Source of the DNA: ZC4RG20 sp035760685
GTDB lineage: Bacteria > Pseudomonadota > Gammaproteobacteria > Steroidobacterales > Rariloculaceae
Direction of reading: 5' to 3'
Assembly (NCBI GenBank): GCA_035760685.1
Contig: DASTSM010000312.1
Span: 1-19,207 of the forward strand
Length of the DNA: 19,207 nt
How positions within the stretch are numbered: the stretch's first letter is position 1; the number at the start of each line of letters is the position of its first letter. Positions 13,769 to 19,207 of the stretch are shown piece after piece. A program made the position numbers and the translations under genes. The notes under the pieces were generated by a model. That model saw only the letters and a program-made list of their open reading frames with translations, was not told the DNA's origin and ran no database searches.

Positions 13769-14983
13769 TCAAGCCACGGCGTCGAGCGGAGGCTGCTGCT
13801 GCGCGGCGAGCGCATCGAGCGTGTCCGACAAGACGCCGGGCGACGGCGATCCCGCTGCATCCGCTGGCGCGGCGCCGCTCGATTCGCCGGGCTCGGCGCC
13901 GCTCGAATCGCCGCTCCCCGACGGAGCCGAAGCCGCGAGCACGAACGACTGGAAGATCCGGATCTTCAGAGACAGGTCGAGCGAAACGGACGACTGGGCG
14001 CCGCTCTCGCCGGCGGGCGCCGCGAACGCCTCGAGGAGGTCGTGCAGAAAAGCGCCGATCGTGGCAAGCACGGAAGCCGCACTGCTCGCGGGGTTGTCTG
14101 CCGCGGCCGTCCCGTTCTTCGTCTCCGCGGGCGCATCGGTCGTCTCCGCGGGCGCGTCGGTCGTCTCCGCGGGCGGCGCCTCCGCCGGCACGTCCGTCGT
14201 CTCGACGGGCGCGCTCGTCGTCGACGCGGGCGCCTCGGGCGCGCACGAGACGGAATCGGGGTTCGCGGCCGGACCGTCGCCCGTCGCCGGCGCTCCGGGC
14301 GCTCCGGTCGCGGCCTCTGCTCCGCTCCGTCCGGTCGGCGCGGAAACGATCGCGCCGCGGCTGCTCCGGAGCGCCGCATATCCGGCCTCTTCGTGCATGC
14401 CGAGACGCAAGCCGACCCTCGCGAGCTCCGTTCCGTCGATGCGGAGATCGGCGGCCGCGGCGAACGCGCCTTGCACGTCGCCGGAGAAGAACTTGTCGGC
14501 CAACGCCCCAACCTGATCGACGAGGTCTTGAATCGCGGCGAGCTCGTCGGGATTCAGATCGCCGTGCACGAGCACGGCGACCTTCGTGCTGCTGCGGCCG
14601 GCGACGGAGAGCTCCGAGACGTTGCCGTCGTCGAGGCGCGCTTTCGCGGAGAGCGAATCGCGCGAGGTGATCTTGAGCGCGACGGTGTCGCCTTCTCGAG
14701 TGCGGATGTAGATCGCGGCTTTCTCGGACCGGGCGTACGTCAGGGACGCCGCGGTGCCGGACTGGCGCGCGCCGGAGCCGTCGCACGATCGCGATGCACA
14801 TCCGGCAGGCCTGTCAGGGCGCCCGCTCACGTGCAGGCGGTGCGCTCCGCGCCGGTGCGCGGGCGCGCGCGCCGGGACGTTCGTGTCTTCGCTCTCGGCT
14901 CCGCTCGCGCGGGACGAGGCTTTAAAATTTAGAGAAGATGCAAGAGAGTATGCGAGCAGGCTCAGGCCGTTCAGTTCGCTCAT
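13769..14983 (-). CDS. Uncharacterised low-complexity protein with a conserved central domain
   Basis: This 404-residue protein has no recognised function. The conserved part is central (~85-195): ARSEKAAIYIRTREGDTVALKI, then SVAGRSSTKVAVLVHGDLNPDELAAIQDLVDQVGALADKFFSGDVQGAFAAA-type sequence, a pattern I associate with uncharacterised gammaproteobacterial proteins. Residues 210-300 are Ala/Pro/Thr/Glu-rich, with a heptad-like AETTDAP repeat. The C-terminal part has an amphipathic ASVLATIGAFLHDLLEAF helix (303-320), SLDLSLKIRIFQSFVLA (334-350) and an Ala/Ser/Gly tail. There is no signal peptide. The ATG at 14983 is preceded by GGGA about 9 nt away. Residues ~40-80 are Arg/Gly-rich and unlike the rest, possibly frame-damaged. 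It is monocistronic, divergent from the CE15 gene. Confidence 0.7.
   Translation of the reverse strand: MSELNGLSLLAYSLASSLNFKASSRASGAESEDTNVPARAPAHRRGAHRLHVSGRPDRPAGCASRSCDGSGARQSGTAASLTYARSEKAAIYIRTREGDTVALKITSRDSLSAKARLDDGNVSELSVAGRSSTKVAVLVHGDLNPDELAAIQDLVDQVGALADKFFSGDVQGAFAAAADLRIDGTELARVGLRLGMHEEAGYAALRSSRGAIVSAPTGRSGAEAATGAPGAPATGDGPAANPDSVSCAPEAPASTTSAPVETTDVPAEAPPAETTDAPAETTDAPAETKNGTAAADNPASSAASVLATIGAFLHDLLEAFAAPAGESGAQSSVSLDLSLKIRIFQSFVLAASAPSGSGDSSGAEPGESSGAAPADAAGSPSPGVLSDTLDALAAQQQPPLDAVA
14120..14182. repeat. Coding 21-bp tandem repeat (AETTDAP heptapeptide)
   Basis: Two nearly identical 21-bp units (14120-14140 and 14141-14161) and a third diverging one (14162-14182) share the core CGTCTCCGCGGGC. 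On the minus strand they encode successive Pro-Ala-Glu-Thr-Thr-Asp-Ala heptapeptides at residues ~268-288 of the 13769-14983 product. The unit keeps the frame and is a typical site of slippage-driven length change. Confidence 0.8.
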
Positions 14984-15027
14984 GGCTTCGATTCCCGTGA
15001 TTCGCTCATGGTTTCGATTCCCGTGAT
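14976..15027. repeat. 26-bp tandem duplication of a translation-start region
   Basis: Copies 14976-15001 and 15002-15027 abut directly and differ at one base (C/T at 14986 and 15012). Each, read on the minus strand, contains GGGA, spacer, ATG and AGCGA, meaning the Shine-Dalgarno and first codons of the 13769-14983 gene are duplicated. As 26 is not a multiple of three, the two ATGs are in different frames. The upstream ATG (15009) opens a 9-codon ORF whose TGA overlaps the downstream ATG (14983) as ATGA. Confidence 0.9.
14980..15009 (-). CDS. Possible 9-codon leader peptide created by duplication
   Basis: From the ATG at 15009 the minus strand reads MSESRESKP and then TGA at 14982-14980, overlapping the main gene's ATG. 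The initiation region is a near-exact copy of that of the main gene, so it should be bound by ribosomes about as well. Translation would then reach the main gene by ATGA coupling. Expression is not shown; it may simply be a by-product of the duplication. Confidence 0.35.
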   Translation of the reverse strand: MSESRESKP

Positions 15028-15197
15028 ATGTCAAACCGGCTGGACAAGAATGTCGGCCGCAGGACGGCGAACTTGAGGCTTGCGCGCTAGGGCTGTGATG
15101 ACCGCCGGCCGATGAGGGCCTCGCGTGCAGGCGCTCGAGATCGGCGACGCGCGACGGATGAATGGGGCGAACGTCTTACGCACGAGGAGATTTCGAC

Positions 15198-16730
15198 ATG
15201 CCCACATTGCGGGATATGACGATCGGCCGGGCGGCGCGTCCGTCTGGATTCGCGATTGCGGCCCTCGCCCTCGCGCTCTCTTCCGTGCCCGCCGGCGGGC
15301 AGACGAGCGGCTCGAGCTCCGGGGCCGTGCAAACCCGCCCGTCGGGCTCCGCGCAAACCGCCCCCTCGGGCTCCGCCTCGCCGGAGCCGCGGACGTGGAC
15401 GTCGGCCGAAGATCACCGCAACATGATGGAGCAGCTCGGCATCACGGCGCTGCGTCCCGGGCGAAGCGCCGACGCGAACGGCCCGAACCCCGCAAACTAC
15501 GACGAAGCCGAGGCCAACCCTTTCCCCGATCTGCCGGACGCGCTGACGCTCACGGACGGCGGCAAGGTCACGACGGCCGACGCGTGGTGGAAAATGCGTC
15601 GTCCCGAGATCGTCGAGCTCTTCGAGCGTGAGATTTACGGCCGCATTCCACCGAACGTCCCGAAGGTCGAGTGGAAGGTCGTCGACACCGCGTCCGGCAC
15701 GCTCGGCGGCCGCGCCGTCGTCGGCAAGCAGCTCGTCGGGCACGTGGACGACTCGAGCGATCCGGCCATCGCCGTCGATATCGAGCTCACGCTCGTCACC
15801 CCGGCCGGGGCCTCCGGGCGAGTGCCCGTCATGATCATGTTTCGCCGCGGCACTCTCGCGCAGGCCGTCGGCGCCGCGCCGCCGCCGCGCGGTCCGTTCC
15901 CCGCGCCTCCGAGCGGCTCGAGCGCCGACCCGCCCGCGACGGAGCAGCTCATCGCCGACGGCTGGGGCTTCGCGTTCTTGAACCCCACGAGCATCCAGGC
16001 CGACAACGGCGCCGGGCTCACGCGCGGCATCATCGGCGTCGTGAACCAAGGCCAGCCGCGCAAGCCCGACGACTGGGGCGCGCTCCGCGCGTGGTCGTGG
16101 GGCGCCGCCCGCGCGCTCGACTACCTCGAGACGGACACGGCCGTCGACGCGAAGCGGGTCGGCATCGAGGGCGTGTCGCGCTACGGCAAGGCGGCGCTCG
16201 TCACGATGGCCTTCGAGCCGAGGTTCGCCGTCGTGCTCGTCGGCTCCTCGGGCGAAGGCGGCGCGAAGCTGCACCGGCGCAACTTCGGCGAGGCCGTCGA
16301 GAATCTCACGGCCGCGGGCGAATACCACTGGATGGCCGGGAACTTCCTGAAGTACGGCGCCGCGGAGGCGACGTTCGGCAGCATGAGCGCCGGCGACCTT
16401 CCGGTCGATGCGCACGAGCTCATCGCGCTCTGCGCGCCGCGGCCGACGTTCATCAGCTACGGCGTGCCCGAGAAAGGCGACGCGAAGTGGCTGGATCACG
16501 AGGGCAGCTTCATGGCGGCCGTCGCGGCCGGCCCCGTCTTCCGGCTGCTCGGTGCAAAGGACCTCGGCACGTCCGACGACTACCGCACCGCGAAAATGCC
16601 GCCGGTCAACGTCGGTTTGCTCGACGGTCAGCTCGCGTGGCGGCAGCACGACGGCGGCCACACGGACGCGCCGAACTGGAGATACTTCATCCCGTGGGCG
16701 GACCGCATGCTCGGGAGGTCCGCCCAGTGA
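15198..16730 (+). CDS. CE15 family glucuronoyl esterase-like protein
   Basis: This 510-residue secreted alpha/beta-hydrolase matches bacterial carbohydrate esterase family 15, whose members cleave 4-O-methyl-glucuronoyl esters linking xylan to lignin. It has a Sec signal peptide (1-~34) and a Ser/Gly/Thr-rich linker (35-66) before the catalytic domain. The nucleophile lies in GVSRYGK (Ser327), a likely acid residue is Glu353 in GSSGEGG followed by LHRRNFGE, and the catalytic His is His488 in HDGGH. Also typical are FEREIYGRIP, the DAHELIALCAPRPTFIS strand and WLDHEGSF. The ATG at 15198 has AGGAG 8 nt upstream, better than an ATG at 15162. The GlcG/HbpS gene follows 76 bp later. Cleavage of other sugar esters is possible. 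Confidence 0.88.
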   Translation: MPTLRDMTIGRAARPSGFAIAALALALSSVPAGGQTSGSSSGAVQTRPSGSAQTAPSGSASPEPRTWTSAEDHRNMMEQLGITALRPGRSADANGPNPANYDEAEANPFPDLPDALTLTDGGKVTTADAWWKMRRPEIVELFEREIYGRIPPNVPKVEWKVVDTASGTLGGRAVVGKQLVGHVDDSSDPAIAVDIELTLVTPAGASGRVPVMIMFRRGTLAQAVGAAPPPRGPFPAPPSGSSADPPATEQLIADGWGFAFLNPTSIQADNGAGLTRGIIGVVNQGQPRKPDDWGALRAWSWGAARALDYLETDTAVDAKRVGIEGVSRYGKAALVTMAFEPRFAVVLVGSSGEGGAKLHRRNFGEAVENLTAAGEYHWMAGNFLKYGAAEATFGSMSAGDLPVDAHELIALCAPRPTFISYGVPEKGDAKWLDHEGSFMAAVAAGPVFRLLGAKDLGTSDDYRTAKMPPVNVGLLDGQLAWRQHDGGHTDAPNWRYFIPWADRMLGRSAQ

Positions 16731-16806
16731 CCGCGGCGGCCGCCGGCGCACCGCGCCGGTCGGCCGCACTTTATGAGGCCGAACAGCCGAAAAAGGAAAT
16801 CCGCTC

Positions 16807-17436
16807 ATGCATGCAAGTAGACGGAATGCGACCGCGACCGCCGCAGCTCTCTTCGCGCTCGTGTCGGGCATCGCACACGCCCAGGTCGCGCCGAAGCTCG
16901 TCCTCGGCGCCAAGGACGCCGAGGCGATGGGCGACACGGGCACCATCAACGGAGCGACGGCCGAAGCGATCTCGCATGCCTGCGAAAAAATGGCGGCGGA
17001 CCATGATGAAGCCGTCGCGGTCGTCGTGCTGGACCCCTTCGGCAACGTCGTGCACGAGCATCGAATGGACGGCGCCGCTCACTACGTCGCCATCCACACG
17101 GCTGAGATGAAGGCGCATACGGCGTTCCTGACGCGGCAACCCACCTCGCTTCGGCAGAACAACGTGACGCGCAACCCGGATCGCGCTGCGCAAGAGATTG
17201 CGATCGGGTTCTTCCCCGTCGCCGGCGGCCTGCCCATCTGGGCCGGCAAGCAAATCATCGGGTTCATCGGCGTCGGCGGCCAACGACCTACGCCTGAATG
17301 GAGCGACGAGATCTGCGCTTGGCGCGCGCTCGAGCAGGTCGTCGGCACGCAGCCGCCGCTGCCGGCCCCGCCTACGCGCCCTACTTCCGCGACGCCGCCT
17401 ACGCCGTCCACGTCGCCGGCCCAAGATAGCCGCTGA
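16807..17436 (+). CDS. Secreted GlcG/HbpS family protein
   Basis: This 209-residue protein has a Sec signal peptide (cleavage likely AHA|Q, 25/26) and one GlcG/HbpS (PF03928) domain over ~45-180. Landmarks are AEAISHACEKMAADH, AVAVVVLDPFGNVVHEHRMDGA (70-91), HTAEMKAHTAF and a GFFPVAGGLPIW...IIGFIGVGG core (~135-158). Members bind haem or other small ligands; the exported HbpS-like forms have been tied to haem/redox sensing, but the ligand here is unknown. It ends in a Pro/Thr/Ser-rich tail (183-209). AAGGAAA lies 8 nt before the ATG at 16807. It is probably co-transcribed with the CE15 gene and converges on the CoA-binding gene with only 10 bp between stop codons. Confidence 0.88.
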   Translation: MHASRRNATATAAALFALVSGIAHAQVAPKLVLGAKDAEAMGDTGTINGATAEAISHACEKMAADHDEAVAVVVLDPFGNVVHEHRMDGAAHYVAIHTAEMKAHTAFLTRQPTSLRQNNVTRNPDRAAQEIAIGFFPVAGGLPIWAGKQIIGFIGVGGQRPTPEWSDEICAWRALEQVVGTQPPLPAPPTRPTSATPPTPSTSPAQDSR

Positions 17437-17446
17437 CCGAGCGTAG

Positions 17447-17989
17447 CTACCGCAGCACAGCCCGCACCGATGTGATGCGGTGCGTATTGAAGCCGAGCCA
17501 ATGCATGCGGCCCACGTAGCGCGCGTGCTCGACCTTGATGCAGCGGTCCATGACGACCGCGAGGCCGCCCTGCTCCGCGATGCGCGCGCCTTCCTCGCTG
17601 ATCACGTTGAACTGGCACCAGAGCGTCTTCGCGCCGATCGCGACGGCGTCCTTCGCGATGCCCGGCACGGCGTCCGGCGCGCGGAACACGTTGACGATGT
17701 CGACGGGCACGGGCACCTCGCGCAGGCTCGGCCAGCTCTTCTCGCCGAGGACCTCTTTCTCGCGCGGATTCACGGGGATCACGCGGTAGCCGTGCCGCTG
17801 CAGATAGAAGCCGACGAAGTGGCTCGCCCGCAGCGTATTCCCGGACAAGCCGACGATCGCGATGGTCTTCGCGCCGAGAAGCGCGCGCTGGATCGTCATC
17901 GGGTCCTGGTAGCGCGCGAGATCGAACGGCGGAGAACCCGACTTCCCGCTCGCCGCCGTCGCGCCGATGCCGCCTGCTTCTGCGCTCAT
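17447..17989 (-). CDS. CoA-binding domain protein (CoA_binding_2, YccU-like)
   Basis: This 180-residue cytoplasmic protein is a single Rossmann-like CoA-binding domain. Visible blocks are KTIAIVGLSGNTLRASHFVG (41-60), HGYRVIPVNPREKEVLGEK (66-84), VDIVNVFRAPDAVPGIAKDAV (97-116), KTLWCQFNVIS (121-131) and VVMDRCIKVEHARY (145-158), with the family's conserved Asp-Arg-Cys. The biochemical role is unsettled; members occur beside metY-type genes in many bacteria. It has a strong Shine-Dalgarno AAGGAGGT just upstream (17993-18000) and its ATG overlaps the MetY stop as ATGA, so the two are translationally coupled. Confidence 0.9.
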   Translation of the reverse strand: MSAEAGGIGATAASGKSGSPPFDLARYQDPMTIQRALLGAKTIAIVGLSGNTLRASHFVGFYLQRHGYRVIPVNPREKEVLGEKSWPSLREVPVPVDIVNVFRAPDAVPGIAKDAVAIGAKTLWCQFNVISEEGARIAEQGGLAVVMDRCIKVEHARYVGRMHWLGFNTHRITSVRAVLR

Positions 17990-19207
17990 ACGACCTCCTT
18001 CTCCGCACGGGCGCGGGTACCGCCTGCGGCCTTGACTCGCGCGAACCCCTGCTCGAGATCCCAGATCAGATCGTCGGCGTCCTCGATGCCGACCGACAGA
18101 CGAATCGTCCCCGGGTGCACGCCGGCGGCTTCGAGCTCATCCTCGTCGAGCTGACGGTGCGTCGTGCTCGCGGGGTGGATCACGAGGCTCTTCGCATCGC
18201 CGACGTTCGCGAGATGCGACCACAGGCTCAAGCCTCGAATGAACTCCTGCCCGGCGTCGCGGCCGCCCTCGATGTCGAAAGAGAAGATGGCGCCCGCGCC
18301 GCGCGGCAGGTACTTGCGCGCGAGCTCCGCGTAGCGGCTCGTCTCGAGGCCGGCATACGCGACGTGGGAGACGAGCTCGTGCGCCGCGAGCCAGCGCGCG
18401 ATCGCGGCCGCGTTCTCGACGTGCCTCTCCATGCGCAGCGACAGCGTCTCCAGCCCCTGCAGGAACAGGAAGGCGTTGAACGGGCTCAGGCAGCCGCCGA
18501 GATCGCGCAGCGTCTCCGCGCGCAGCTTCATGAGATAGCCGTACACGCCGAACGTCTCGTGGAACGCGAGGCCGTGATATGCGGGCGACGGCTCCGCGAC
18601 GACCGGGAAGCGGCCGTTCGACCAGTCGAACTCTCCCGAGTCGACGACGACGCCGCCGATGCTCGTGCCATGGCCGCCGATGAACTTCGTCGCCGAGTGC
18701 AGGACGATGTCCGCCCCCCATTCGATGGGCCGGCAAAGAAACGGCGTCGCGAACGTGTTGTCGACGAGCAGCGGGATGCCGTGCTCGTGCGCGATCCCGG
18801 CGACGCCTTCGATGTCGAGCACGTTGCCGCCGGGGTTGCCGATCGTCTCGGCGAAGAACGCCTTGGTCTCCGGGCGCACGGCTCCGCGCCACGCGCGCAG
18901 GTCGTCGGGATCGACCCACGTGATCTCGACGTTCATCTTGCGCAGCAGATGCTTGAACTGATTGACGGTGCCGCCGTAGAGCGCGGCCGACGAGACGACG
19001 TGATCGCCCGGCGACAGCAGCGTGAACAGCGCGGCGGCCTGCCCCGCGAGCCCGCTCGCGAATGCGACGGCGCCGCAGCCGCCCTCGAGGTTCGCCATGC
19101 GCTCCTCGAACGCGGCGACCGTCGGATTGACGATGCGCGTGTAGGTGTTGCCGTACTCCTGAAGGTTGAAGTATGCGGCGGCCGACTCGGGGTCCTCGAA
19201 CACGAAG
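17986..19207 (-). CDS. metY: O-acetylhomoserine aminocarboxypropyltransferase (sulfhydrylase), 5' end outside window
   Basis: This is the C-terminal ~406 residues of a PLP-dependent Cys/Met-metabolism enzyme that makes homocysteine from O-acetylhomoserine and sulfide. Characteristic segments are FNLQEYGNTYTRIVNPT, the VAFASGLAGQAAAL cofactor region, SAALYGGTVNQFKHLLRKM, VDNTFATPF, the PLP-lysine motif SATKFIGGHGTSIGG and the C-terminal LVIHPASTTHRQL...IRLSVGIED. The frame runs open through the window edge: an in-frame Phe codon precedes the GTG at 19201-19203, and the protein starts in the middle of the usual VFEDPESAA region, so about 30-40 N-terminal residues are missing. The length and insert pattern fit MetY better than MetB/MetC. 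Its stop overlaps the CoA-binding gene start. Confidence 0.93.
   Translation of the reverse strand, partial: FVFEDPESAAAYFNLQEYGNTYTRIVNPTVAAFEERMANLEGGCGAVAFASGLAGQAAALFTLLSPGDHVVSSAALYGGTVNQFKHLLRKMNVEITWVDPDDLRAWRGAVRPETKAFFAETIGNPGGNVLDIEGVAGIAHEHGIPLLVDNTFATPFLCRPIEWGADIVLHSATKFIGGHGTSIGGVVVDSGEFDWSNGRFPVVAEPSPAYHGLAFHETFGVYGYLMKLRAETLRDLGGCLSPFNAFLFLQGLETLSLRMERHVENAAAIARWLAAHELVSHVAYAGLETSRYAELARKYLPRGAGAIFSFDIEGGRDAGQEFIRGLSLWSHLANVGDAKSLVIHPASTTHRQLDEDELEAAGVHPGTIRLSVGIEDADDLIWDLEQGFARVKAAGGTRARAEKEVV

Noticed and set aside
14120..14182. Possible CRISPR-like array
   Set aside because: The repeats abut without spacers, keep reading frame and encode a heptapeptide repeat inside a gene.
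11792..14932. A 1046-codon open frame on the plus strand spanning the second DUF6644 gene, the dehydrogenase and beyond
   Set aside because: It is arginine-rich throughout, crosses several real genes on both strands and lacks any family motif. It is open only because stop codons are rare at this base composition.
14984..15034. Upstream TTG start at 15034 for the 13769-14983 gene
   Set aside because: The extra 17 codons are translated from the duplicated initiation region in a third register, and the TTG has no Shine-Dalgarno. The embedded TTGACA (15034-15029) looks like a -35 box but no -10 match follows at 16-18 bp.
19201..19203. GTG as the true start of the MetY gene
   Set aside because: The frame continues to the window edge and family members have a further ~30-40 residues; the GTG is an internal valine in the VFEDPE segment.

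Overview
The window is a GC-rich (roughly two-thirds G+C), densely coding stretch of bacterial chromosome. It carries 14 intact or near-intact protein genes, one window-truncated gene and one broken gene. I saw no rRNA, tRNA, CRISPR array or insertion sequence. The mix points to an environmental, probably uncultured proteobacterium, most likely a gammaproteobacterium of the Woeseiales/Steroidobacterales type. It includes glycine-betaine synthesis, many Sec- and Tat-exported proteins, DUF1552/DUF1592 cytochrome proteins, DUF6152/DUF6644 proteins, a CE15 esterase and a secreted GlcG/HbpS protein. The taxonomic call is an inference from gene content; an acidobacterium remains possible.

Layout, left to right. 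(1) 7-843(+): dimethylglycine N-methyltransferase, apparently the last gene of a betaine operon lying to the left. (2) 964-2128(-): a two-gene unit of a secreted protein of unknown function and a DUF6152 protein. (3) 2341-3922(+): a glutathione S-transferase and an HDOD-domain protein. (4) 4015-9440(-): a tightly packed operon of exported ankyrin-repeat protein, membrane-anchored di-haem DUF1592-type cytochrome and Tat-exported DUF1552 protein, closed by a clear intrinsic terminator at 3943-3973. (5) A 488-bp divergent intergenic region. (6) 9929-13748(+): a probable operon of a broken secreted-protein gene, a second DUF6152 gene, two DUF6644 membrane proteins and a Tat-exported zinc alcohol-dehydrogenase-like protein. 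(7) 13769-14983(-): a low-complexity protein of unknown function whose start region has been tandemly duplicated. (8) 15198-17436(+): a CE15 glucuronoyl esterase-like enzyme and a secreted GlcG/HbpS protein. (9) 17447-19207(-): a truncated MetY O-acetylhomoserine sulfhydrylase and an overlapping CoA-binding protein.

The best candidate for an undescribed system is the 9929-13748 operon together with its partial paralogue at 964-2128. Both units pair a secreted protein having a GHWEGDT-like core with a DUF6152 protein whose predicted mature N-terminus is His-His-Ser. The larger unit adds two four-helix membrane proteins and an exported dehydrogenase. This looks like an envelope metal or redox function, but that is inference. 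The ankyrin/di-haem cytochrome/DUF1552 operon is a second envelope system with no established biochemical role.
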